NCBI RefSeq assembly: GCF_018446385.1 | Contig: NC_055990.1 | Span: 29,473,891-29,537,890 of the forward strand | Source: Zingiber officinale | Taxonomy: Eukaryota; Streptophyta; Magnoliopsida; Zingiberales; Zingiberaceae | DNA length: 64,000 nucleotides | Direction of reading: 5' to 3' | Shown: piece by piece, positions 11,987-22,797 of the stretch | Numbering within the stretch: position 1 is the stretch's first letter | Layout of the letters: each line of letters starts with the position of its first letter | Made by a program: the position numbers and the translations under genes | Notes under the pieces: generated by a model | What the model was told of the DNA's origin: nothing | Seen by the model: only the letters and a program-made list of their open reading frames with translations | The model's database searches: none

Positions 11987-14900
11987 ATGGATGACGCCCT
12001 TCTATCCATTGGGTTTGGCAAATTCCAGGCACTGGTGCTTTGCTACGCGGGAATGGGTTGGATCTCAGAAGCCATGGAGATGATGCTCCTCTCTTTTGTT
12101 GGGCCAGCTGTTCAGTTGGAGTGGAATCTTTCTCCTCAGCAGGAGAGCTTCATCACCAGCGTCGTATTTGCTGGTATGCTCCTAGGTGCTTACAGTTGGG
12201 GCATAATTTCTGACATCCACGGAAGGAGGCAAGTCCTTTATCCCGAAGCAACTCATCTTATTGAACTCACATTCCGTTTGCGCTTCCACCAACAGTTATT
12301 TGATTCACTGTGCTTTAATTTTTTTTTCCTCCAAATTAAATGGGCATGAAGGTTGTAAACACAATAATCATATCAGAGTCCAAGTTACTTGATGGGTAGA
12401 TTAATAGTACAGGTATCAAGTTCAGATTGAGTTCCTCTAATGCCTTTTCTTTCATAATGGACATAAATGATAACCAACGTCGGTTATATAACAGTGTGAA
12501 TTGGTATACACATCCTATTTTGATTGATAAGAACATAAGGCCTCAGGTTACTGCTCTGCTATCTATTGTTCAGTAATCCAAATATTATATATTTTCCCCA
12601 TTTTTTTATGCATACTAGCTCATGAACCAGGGCAACCTTTCTATATTAGTAATTCATTTGCTGTTAATATCTCGATTTTAAGGTATGAAATTGATGTTAC
12701 TTGTGGATGCTTAAAATCTTAGGGTGTGTTTGGTTTGTGCGTTTTCTATTTTTATTTTCTGAAAAACACGCATTTTCTAGAAAATAGAAAATGACTTTTA
12801 GACATTCTTTATTTTTTAAGAAAATGTTATATATTTTTTTTAGAAAATAGACATAAAAAATGCAAACCAAACACTATTTTTCAGAAACGCGCGTTTTTCA
12901 AAAAATGAAAATGAAAAACTTGCAAACCAAACGCACCTTTAAATTATGCCCCAACTGTAAGCACCTAGGACCTTAATTTTCCTAGATTATCCAGTTGCCC
13001 TATTTATATTTGTCTACGCAGACACACACATATTTCGGAACTTACTTTCCAATTAAATTTATTAATCACTTGTATTCCTAATTATATTTATATACAAAAC
13101 CATATCAGAGTTTGGGGCTGGTACCTAACAAGATGGCAGTTGGAATCCCTTGAACTCTGACATTTTTTTCTTGAAACATACATGTTTTGTTACAAGAATA
13201 AGGATTCTGTTTGATTGTCATTTTTTTTTCTTTGTTTGTTTGAGCCAATAATCATTTGGAAACAATTCTCTACACGTGTGGTATATTACAATCGGAATTT
13301 GACCTGAAGTTTGCAACCGTTTTGTTATTTAATCCTGTGCAAGACAAGTGCAGCTTCCTTTAGTACACTACATGTTCTTTTCGCTCTTTTGAGATTATAC
13401 TTGACTTTTTCTCAACAAAAGTTGCACAACTTCCCTAACTGCAGGAAATAATTTAGCTTATTAATTGTGAGGTTCATATGTGCTGTGATCTATCTTGTGC
13501 AATGCTATGAGCATTCTTGAATAAAAGATTGTTTGTGTTGTCTACCTTCGTTTGGTTTCAGAAGAAAATGGAATTGCATACCATAAATATATGTTTCTTA
13601 TAAAATATTATAATGTTTTGTTCTATTTTTTACCTTCATGCATTTTGCCTTTTCAGGACAGGTTTTCTTTTCACAGCTCTAGTAACTAGTGGAGCTGGTT
13701 TTCTTAGTTCTTTCGCTCCCAATTATTTATCTTTACTTCTTTCACGGTTTATGGTTGGGATTGGATTGGGTGGTGGGCCTGTGCTTGCTTCATGGTTCCT
13801 GGAGTTTATTCCTGCTCCACACAGAGGTAAATGGATGGTCATCTTTTCAGCCTTTTGGACGATTGGCACAATATTTGAAGCTTCAATTGCATGGGTAGGT
13901 GCAACAACCAAGTTTGTTAATTTCATTAGTTTTCTTTCAATAAAATTCCTTGCTCGCCAACGCTTAACTTGGTTAATAAGTTTGTTATTTTCGTTAATTT
14001 TAATTAGTTTATACTACTCTATAGGGTGAAAAGCTGATTATGATTGGATGTTGAAATTCTTTTAGTTTATCATTTTGCTATTAAGATTTGGATGCCACTT
14101 ATTATCTTTATTCACACTGGATTTACAGGCCATTATGCCCAGATTTGGATGGAGGTGGTTGCTAGCTTTTTCATCCTTACCATCTTTTCTTCTGCTCCTA
14201 TTTTACGTTGTCACCCCCGAGTCGCCAAGGTACCTTTGCATGAAAGGACAAATCTGCGACGCTATGCAGGTTTTGGAACAGATGGCCAGAGCGAACAGCA
14301 AGGGAATGCCTTTGGGCATGCTTATCTCCGATAACCAAGAAATGGAATTAGAGGAAATAACTGATCATTCTGAAGCCACACATCTAGTTGAAATTGAAAA
14401 TGGGACTAATGGCAGCTCCGATAAGGATACTGATACAAAAAATGAAGGTATCAGTGCTCTAAGGAGACTTCTATCGCAAAAATTAATCAGAACAACTCTT
14501 CTTCTATGGATGGTTTTCTTTGGAAATGCATTCTCCTATTACGGTATTGTACTGCTGACATCCGAGTTAAGTAATGGAAATAGGATCTGTGCAGCGAAAG
14601 TCACCGAGTCAAACCAAACAACTAACGATAACCTCTACAAAGACGTGCTTATCACTAGCTTTGCTGGTATCATTTAAAACTTCTACCATCATCTAAAAGT
14701 TAAAGGTCGATGCACTTTTTGCCTGTTCATCACATGGTCTAGACCTGGATGTCTTTTTCTTTTTTTTTTCCAGAGATTCCTGGGCTCATATTATCTGCTG
14801 CGATTGTGGATCGGATTGGCCGCAAGCTCTCCATGTCATCTATGCTTTTTGTAAGCTGTGTGGTCTTAATTCCACTGCTTTTTGCTCAGACAGAAGAATT

Positions 14901-15759
14901 GACGACCGCGCTTCTATTTTGTGCAAGGATTAGCATCTCAGCGAGTTTCACCATCGTCTACATCTATGCTCCTGAGGTTAGTGTGAGCAAATCAGTTCTT
15001 TGATAGGTTAATATCGCTTCAACTCCTGTCTTTCTATTTAACAGTGCCATACCTCTCGGTTGCTCTTTAAACGAAAAAGGGTCCAGCAATAGGGTCTCCA
15101 ATAAGTCTGTTTAACTTTTGGTTGAAATTTTACCGGACACAGGGCCGACCAAGGTGATTTGACCCAATTGACCAATGTTGAAGTTTTATTCTATGATTTG
15201 AACCTTTCTCATGTATTGGGAGATCACCTGGAGTAAATGAATTCATTCAGGGCACATATTTTTCTGAGTTTACCTATCCTTCGACTCTTTAGTTCAAATT
15301 GAGCTTCATCAACATCTGAGGGTAAAATTGATTCTTAAATCAATTGTACTGCCAACTATCGACTCTCTTATATCGAGTAGTTTTGGTAGACATGACGATT
15401 TTACATCAATGAGTTACCTCATAACATAATGTTCAATATTTCAAAGTTGCTGTGCTGCATCAAAGCACTGCTTGATTCGGGATCGACAATTCTGTATTCT
15501 TCTAACAAGCAAAATGTTACTCTTCTGTCATCAGATATATCCAACCTCTGTGAGAACTTCCGGCATCGGCATCGCAAGTTCGGTAGGAAGGATCGGCGGC
15601 ATAACGTGCCCTCTCGTGGCCGTCGGCCTGGTCCATGGCTGCCACCAATCTGCAGCAGTTCTTCTGTTTGAGCTTGTGATCTTCCTCTCGGGAATTGCCG
15701 TGTGTTTGTTTCCTTTCGAAACCAGCGGCCGCAACCTCAGCGATTCGACACCCAGTTAG
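11987..15759 (+). CDS. OCT7: Organic cation/carnitine transporter 7-like (NiaP-type MFS carrier)
   Basis: Five coding exons: up to 12228, 13657-13894, 14129-14666, 14774-14976 and 15535-15759, about 481 codons from the ATG at 11987. The protein is a 12-helix major facilitator. It has [17 protein letters not shown] at the start, the motif-A loop SDIHGRR after helix 2, [11 protein letters not shown] in helix 4, the central PESPRYL motif, the second motif-A loop DRIGRK, and the family's C-terminus [12 protein letters not shown]. It follows Arabidopsis OCT7/NiaP (about 500 residues) almost end to end. Members move organic cations, carnitine or nicotinate-type solutes across membranes; the substrate here is inferred only. 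Codons are open back to 11960 and homologues have about ten residues before this Met, so the true start may be in an upstream exon. The first intron begins with GC, not GT: only AG|GCAAGT at 12227-12234 keeps frame, joining GRR to TGFLFTA. Confidence 0.9.
12722..12938. mobile_element. Harbinger-type MITE, copy 1
   Basis: A 217-bp element in the first intron of the OCT7-like gene. It starts GGGTGTGTTTGGTTTG, ends CAAACCAAACGCACCT, and is rich in TTTTC/GAAAA blocks with AACGCGCGTTTT-like palindromes. It is flanked by TTA on both sides, as PIF/Harbinger elements are. It belongs to one family with the elements at 18214 and 33203. It has no coding capacity. Confidence 0.8.
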
Positions 15760-16337
15760 GAAGAAGAAACCTACAACAGCCTTTGTTTGATTTTTACTGG
15801 AACACATTGTAGGAACATCAGAGCTGATAGATTTTGGTTTGTATACTAAGATGTTGCTGATGAGTTATGCTTATATTCGATTGGATTGGAACGATAGAGC
15901 GATAAGATTCATGTAGTTCACTAGTTAGTAAAACGTTGTAAAAACATTTCTCATGTTTTAAAATGTTGAAAATTTAAATTTGTGTTTTGATTTCTTGTGT
16001 TTTTTAATTAAATGGGGGGAAAGAATTTAGAAATACAGAGCTTGTTCCGAAGTAGAATTTTGTGTTAAGCATTCGCTTTTCTATCTAATTAATATCTGTA
16101 GAACACGAATAAGAAGAGAAAGGAGGAGAAAGCGACTGATCTCTTGCGCTTCCACGCCTCCTGATTCGCCACCACAACTCCACGTTTGCCTCGTTATCCA
16201 CTCTCTCCCTCCAACTCGGTCTTCGATCGATTCTCCATAATCCATCCTCGATCCTTCTAGTTTGGTGGATTCTTCGTTCACTCTGGTGTTCGCTCCGCCA
16301 AATCGTGGTTGAGAGTGAAAAATGTGGCGCCTTTTCC
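15760..16337. other. Intergenic: OCT7-like 3' UTR and DLDG1-like promoter/leader
   Basis: The first 200 or so bases are T-rich 3' UTR-like sequence of the transporter. AT-rich DNA follows to about 16080. From there C/T-rich sequence (CTTCCACGCCTCC, CTCTCTCCCTCC) looks like the 5' leader of the downstream gene. No other gene is seen. Confidence 0.5.
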
Positions 16338-19300
16338 ATGTCCTCGACGAGCACTTCGATGACTGCGTCCCTCGGCAACCTCATCTTCCTCGGAGGCTCG
16401 CGGAGTACCGCCGCCGGTAGTGCTCCACGCTACTTGTTCGCGCTATTTCCCCAGTACTGGAGCCGGCGGAGGCAGCGGGGTGCGTCTCGGTTGGTTAGCT
16501 ATTGCAGCAGGAAAGGGCGCCGCAAGAAGAGATCTTGGTGGCAAAAATTCTTCTCGGACGTCGACGAGGAGAGCTGGTTCAGCTGGAGCGCGGAGGATGT
16601 GCTGGGTGTTGATGAGTTAGGCGAGGAGGAGCGCGAGGAGGATGTGACGGAGGCCGAAAAGTTTGAGGCTTGGAAGAGCCGCGCCGAGGCGATTGTGGAG
16701 CTCCTTGAAGCCCAGGAGGATGTGAGAAATGCCGAGAACCGCGCGTGGGAGGATTGGCTCAGAGGAGATGAGTCGATGAACTCGCATTCTTCGTCCTGGT
16801 ATCAGGATTGGGGCGGCGGTGAGGCGGAATCGCCAAGAGAGGTGAATGATGACCCGAAGGTGGTAATGCGGGAGAAGGGTCTTGTTGAAGCCTTTAAAGA
16901 GTCAATTGGAGAGAATGACGATGAGTTGCTTTTTGAAGATAGAGTTTTCCGTTATGCTTCGAGCAGTTCGGTATGTAAAGAAATCATTCTCCGTAGATTG
17001 TTTCATAGGTTCAGTTTGCGTGCAATATCAGTGAGCTTTGTCGTTTGGGGAATTCATGCTCTCTTTCTTGGAAAATACAGGATCGTTGTGCATTAGGAAC
17101 AAATTATAAAACACCTATGCTTACAAACTTGTGTACCTTTCTGCACTATTATTTTGATCAAATTTTGTCTCTGAGATACATTCAACTTGGGCTCAGCAAC
17201 TGCATGCTGTTTCAATCATTTTTCTGTTGGTTTTGTAGCATGAACGTGAGTAGAATCATACAATCAATGGGTTCTTTAAAGTTAGTATTTTACAAATTCA
17301 TGTCTATCTCAAACTTTTGTGTTCAATACTTCAGTTCATAGTTTCTATTTATATACAAAGCAACAAGGTTGAAGCAGTGATATTTGTTAGCAATTGAACC
17401 TTTATACTTTTGAATATCTTGGAAAAAGACAGGTATATAAATACTCATATTAGTATTTTTATTAATAAGGATTGTTGCATAGGTTGTTATGTATTTCTGG
17501 TTAGCTAATGATATTTTAGCACCCTATCTTGTGGTTGGTAGCGTATTGTTTGTAATCCTCTTTGCATGTAAATTTGGTTTATGTTGGATTTGACATTTTA
17601 TGATCATTGATAACCACAGCTATTCACTGATTCAAAAGGATTTTCTTACAGGCTAAATTTCTAGCTGTGTTGATTCTTGTTCCATGGGCATTAGACTTTG
17701 TAGTTCATGACTATATCATGATGCCATTTTTAGACAGGTAATTCTCTTATCCAAACCTAATATTGTTTTGACTACAATTTTATTTTATTTTAAATTTTCT
17801 TGATCTTTTTTAGCACAGGGTTTTTCTCACTTAAATGGCTAGGTTCTAAGCTAGTAACCCATGCTTTGCATTCTGATTCATGTTCAAAAATTTATAAATC
17901 TCCAATGAAAACTATGGTGTAGGTCACAAGTTTGCATTAGCTGCCTTGTCTGGACAAGGGATCATAGTTGGTTGATTTTGATGGTTCCATTCATCATCAT
18001 ATTAAGTGTTAACATTTTAATATATCTACTGATACCATGAAAACTATGGTGTAGACTGCAAATTTGCATTAGCTGCCTAGGGTAGACAAGGGATCATAGT
18101 TGGTTGTGCTGACAGTTACATGCATCGTCATATCAAGTGTTAACACTGTAACGTATATACTGATATCATTCATAATCCAATGTCTACATCTATACTAGAG
18201 TCTAAAAAGATAAGGGTGCGTTTGGTTTGCCCCATTTTCATTTTCATTTTCTGAAAAACGCGCGTTTTTCGTTTTTTAGAAAATGACTTTTCCGCATTTT
18301 TCGTTTTCTTAGAAAACGCTCTCTCGTTTTCTTAAAAATGAACGTGGAAAACGCAAACCAAACGCGTTTTTCATTTTCTCAGAAAATGAAAACAGAAAAC
18401 AACGTGGAAAATGTAAACCAAACGCCCCCTAATATTGTAATACAGAGGATTTAGAGTAGCACAACTCTAGGCAACATGAATGGCTCTATATATAGCTTAT
18501 AATATGCTTATCAAGATTGCAATCCAACGTTAGGATGTCACAACGTTATAATCCAAATTGGCCTAAACGAACCAAAATCCATAGTATAAACTATTCAAAA
18601 CCTAAGCAGGATATGACTTACTGGAATCTTATTAATCCTTAATCTGATACTATATCCACTTGCCATTTTTAGGAAAGATCATGTCGACCTTGAGTAAAGA
18701 AAATATACTCACATTGACAGATATTTTAAAACTTAACAACCATTAAAAATATACATCTTTCATACCATTCATTCAAGAAAGTTTCCCTTACATGAGAATC
18801 CTTTTTAACTTTTGTCCTTGTGATCCATCTTATAAAAGTTAGTATTTGTTACACTTATATAACAATGCAACACCTTCACAGTTATATTGTAAATCATATA
18901 TGACTATATGAATTATGATATATGATATTAAAATAATGCAAGGTTTGAAATGTTTGAATTAATGTAATTATTAGATTGTAGGATCCTGTGATTTATACTT
19001 CAATTGTTATGAACCAATCCTATGAATCTTCCACTGTTTGTAGAGAGGATCTCAAGCCTAACAAACTTAGCTCAGATTCTAGGGTCTGTTGGTGGATATT
19101 TGCTATATCTTTATAGTGGCTTTCTTCCTTCAACTTCTGGTATTGCCCATCAGTGATTCTATTATCTTTGTGATGGCTGTTTAATAAGTTTTATTTAATT
19201 ACTTTTATTTTTAAGTATGTTAGAAATGGACTGGTTTGGAGTGGTGTCTAAGGAAAATATTCGAAACCATTAGGTGTTGATGGTGCATAAAATTCTTTCT

Positions 19301-22300
19301 ATTATAGACATGCTTTAAACATCACTGTATTGTCTGTAAAGGGGCCTACACCAAAGCTCAAATTTTGGTGCCTTGTCATAATCAATGCTTGTATTCTATA
19401 GCCAATTTGTCACATGAACTATAACAATTAGTTCATTTATGGATTTTATACTTATAGTGGCAAGCTAAATCTCCTTATATTGTTTCTTATAACTTCCCCC
19501 AATTTTTTGAACTTAGTGAGCTTTAGATGGTGCTCATTAGTTGGTAAAAAATATTTATTTTTTCTGATTAATAGGTATGTAAAGACTGTGCCACTTGCTG
19601 CCAAGATGCTTGATGTTAGGAGACAACAAAAGCTTGAGATGATAGATACATTAAAACTCGAGAAAGCAAGATTGCGCTTGGAAGTCGAGATTGGCAAAGC
19701 TCCCTCTATTTCAGATGATGAGGTCTGGTTGGAGTTGCAGCATAAAGCGTAAGATAGTCTAATTGGTCTTTTATATAACTATTTTTTAACAAATTTCTAT
19801 GCAGCATGTTGTAAAACTCTAAGAGGAAGTTGCATGTTCCTTTATTATGCCCATAAGTGTTCATGTCATGTTTGCAAGTATTTTTTCCATATGCTTTTGA
19901 AGTTCCTATATTCGTCTGCATTTGGTGTCATTACTTCACATTTTGATTGTGCTCTTCTTTGTTTTATTCTCTAAGTTGGCGCATACCTCTCCTTGTTCAC
20001 AGTGTTCCTCTTTCCCAGGTTAGTAGATTTTCTTGGTTGTAATTCCATGTTTCCAATAGTCCTGCCAAATAGAAGCGAACTTTTTTTTTTCTTTTCTCGC
20101 TTCATTTAGACTACATGTGTGGTCCCATATAGCTTAGCTAGTCAATTCTTTGAAATTTCTTGGACTTTCTCTGTGGTCTGTATATCTCCTTTATAGACAT
20201 TTTTGTTGATTTTCCACAATATATAAAACAATATTCTAGAGTATTACCAACTGGAAGATACTGCTTCTATCATAGACTGTCTGCAATTTAACATTGTTAT
20301 TAGGTCCTTGAATATCTTATGAAATTGGTGCTTTGTTTGCTGTTTTCTCAGGATAGAATTAAGAGATGAAAAGAGATTAGAAAATCGAAGAGCATTCGCA
20401 AATATCTGGTCAGATTTGGTCTACAGCTTAGCATTGTTCCTTCTTATCTACTTCAATAGGAGCAAAGTGAGTATTCTACATAGGATCTAACAAATTTAGG
20501 GTTGCTTGCTCTAGAGTTTTCACATCAATCTTCTCAATGGGTTATGAGTTTGGTCTTGTGTAAATTTATGGCACTGATATTGTTACGATCTTAGCCGACC
20601 CCACCTAGTGGGAAAAGGCTTGGTTGTTGTTGTATATTGTTATGATCTTCAACTGATTTGCATAGTATATTATGTGATTGGAGTAGCTCTAGCAACCACA
20701 AAGAAGAGACAAGGAATAGGGGCTAGGAATTTAATTGAATTCCTTGATTGGATTTAGTTGAGGATATATTTGATGCTGCTTAATGAATAAGCAATAATAA
20801 ACTGTTGGATATTAATCTACATTTCTCCACAAGTTCTTGTGTTTAAGTAATAAAATAGTTGCAGCATCAATTGGTTGGTTTAAGGAAGAACTAAGGGGAG
20901 ATGATGATGGCACTGGTATCTGTCCTGCTAATAGGCAACAAAGGTGGAAGACAAAATAAAATATAATAATCACATCAGGAATAGATGACAGAAAAAGATA
21001 TTGTTAGGCCAACTCAAAAGAGAAGGGAGAAAGGCCTATGATAAGTATGAATCGTCAAAATTATCATTAGTTTTTTTACCTAGTATGCCATTTTGATTTC
21101 CCCTGCATCTTTTATCAAATCTCCTCATGAAAATTTCATGCAACTTTATTTGTCTGGTTGCTGGCAATCTTGCTATAAAGAAAACATTATGAAAAATGGA
21201 CTAATTGAAATCTATTCTACAAACCTGTAAGTTGAAGAATTAAATCCCTATCTGAAAATTTCTGAACATAGAAACAACCACTTCATATTTCTTCTGACTT
21301 GCGCCCTAGAGAAGGCCATATATCAAGAGATTCGTAGACCATAATATGCTTATTGTGTTAAGATAATTGTCTGGTACTCCAAACAAACATCTTCTTCGAG
21401 TGTGTTTATTTCCTTGCCTATATCTTTTCTGACTAAATGTCATGACTTTTTGCATTGTTTTTCTCACTTGAGTTTTCACACTGTTTAACTTGACTTTCAA
21501 GTGCTTAGATTTAGTCTTTATTAAACTTCTCATGTGATTCACTACCATTTTCTGTTACTTTTCATTTTGTTGCTTGGCTATGGCAATATTATATTAATCC
21601 TTGTGCCACTTGTGTTGCAACTCTATAGTAGGTTGTGCTTTATTTCATTTGCGTTCCACTGTGATTGCATTCTTTTACTTATATTGGTCAGCTTTCCATA
21701 TTCAGGTTTCTCTGCTGAAGTTTACAGGATATAAGCTTCTAAATAACGTTACAGATGCTGGGAAGGCATTTCTTATCATTCTAATCGCTGACACCTTCTT
21801 AGGGTGAGATTTTCATTCTCAGCTCCATTTGCTTAATAGTGGAATCACATGGAGTTTACTTGGAAATTTCATAGCAAACACAAGCAATCTGACAGAATGC
21901 TAATTGTTGGACTTTGATTGTTAATACGCTATTGTATTATCATTATGTTTATTTTGATACTTATTTGTTATGGAACACGATAGTGTTACTCATCACTCGA
22001 CCATGTTGCTATGTTTTGTGTTTGATTCACTGTAGTTCATACGTAAATTTGCAAGGTTCTCTAAGAAAGCGAATAAGCAAGGATCAAGCATGATCTGTTT
22101 TCCATCTAGCATCACACAAAACTTTTGGTAGCCTCTCGGATTTCGTCTTTGTTACTTGCTAGATTGTTGTTTTTCTGTTACTATTATGGTTACTAGTATA
22201 TCGCACAAGTTTGTTCTTGCGGGCACAAACAACAATTTAAATTACAAATTGAGTTATCGCACAAGATTATGATACTTTATGTGTATCTAATCTTCCTCTT

Positions 22301-22797
22301 CTATGGTGTCTATGCCCAACAGATCTACCATCATTAATACGACGAATAACCAAATTTTATCTAAGATTCCACCACGGAAATCATGTTGGTCAAAGTAGCG
22401 CTGAATGTTCTTTAACGACAACTAAAAACTGTTGATACTCTAATGCAGGTATCATTCTGAATTGGGTTGGCAGGTTTTGATAGAAGTTATTCTCGAGCAC
22501 TATGGACTTGAAGTGGATGAAGCTGCAATAACCATCTTTATATGCTCAGTTCCAGTCATCCTTGATGCTTGTGTCAAGCTCTGGGTAAGTTTTTATAACT
22601 AGCCTCTGCTTTCATCCTCGCACAACGCAATACTGATTTAACTTTTAAATTTATCTTGGTCTAACTTTCAAGATCTGGGTTGCAAATCTAAATGCTGATC
22701 TAACCCACTTCTCGTGCGTATTGTGCAGTTGTTTAAGTTCCTTCCAAGATGGTCTCCGAACGTTTCAAATATCTTCCGTAGGATGCAACGGCATTAG
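16338..22797 (+). CDS. DLDG1: CemA-like chloroplast envelope protein, DLDG1 type
   Basis: Seven exons in consistent phase: 16338-16970, 17652-17737, 19575-19748, 20352-20466, 21706-21803, 22449-22584 and 22729-22797, giving 436 residues. The first about 60 residues are Ser/Ala/Arg-rich without acidic residues, as in a plastid transit peptide. An acidic, Trp-rich stretch follows to residue 210. The CemA domain is built from exons 2-7, with four hydrophobic helices: FLAVLILVPWALDFVV, DLVYSLALFLLIYF, AFLIILIADTFLG and TIFICSVPVILDACV. The end, LFKFLPRWSPNVSNIFRRMQRH, is characteristic of Arabidopsis DLDG1 (At4g31040). That protein sits in the chloroplast envelope and affects proton/ion balance, non-photochemical quenching and greening. 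The start was chosen as the first ATG in the open frame. Exon 1 ends at TCG|GTATGT although the frame stays open for another 120 bases. Confidence 0.9.
17905..18170. repeat. Two-copy tandem duplication, period 132 bp
   Basis: ATGAAAACTATGGTGTAG at 17905 recurs at 18037. Both copies run on through TTTGCATTAGCTGCC, ACAAGGGATCATAGTTGGTTG and AGTGTTAACA. The repeat lies inside the second intron of the DLDG1-like gene, just upstream of a MITE. It is non-coding. Confidence 0.85.
18214..18429. mobile_element. Harbinger-type MITE, copy 2
   Basis: A 216-bp element in the second intron of the DLDG1-like gene. It starts GGGTGCGTTTGGTTTG, ends AACCAAACGCCCCC, and is flanked by TAA at 18211-18213 and 18430-18432. 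It shares the GAAAACGCGCGTTTTC-type core with the copies at 12722 and 33203. Confidence 0.85.
20593..20634 (+). mobile_element. 5'-truncated SINE remnant of 42 bp with 15-bp target duplication
   Basis: The insert reads AGCCGACCCCACCTAGTGGG, then AAAAGGCTTGGTTGTTGTTG. This matches the 3' end common to several plant SINEs (ACTTAGTGGGATAAGGCTTGTTGTTG). It is bracketed by TATTGTTACGATCTT (20578-20592) and TATTGTTATGATCTT (20635-20649), which differ at one base. It lies in the intron after the fourth coding exon of the DLDG1-like gene. Confidence 0.75.

Noticed and set aside
16971-17096. Extension of the first DLDG1 exon past 16970
   Set aside because: The frame is open, but TCG|GTATGT to TTACAG|GCTAAATTT gives the family sequence SSS-AKFLAV exactly, so the extension is intron.
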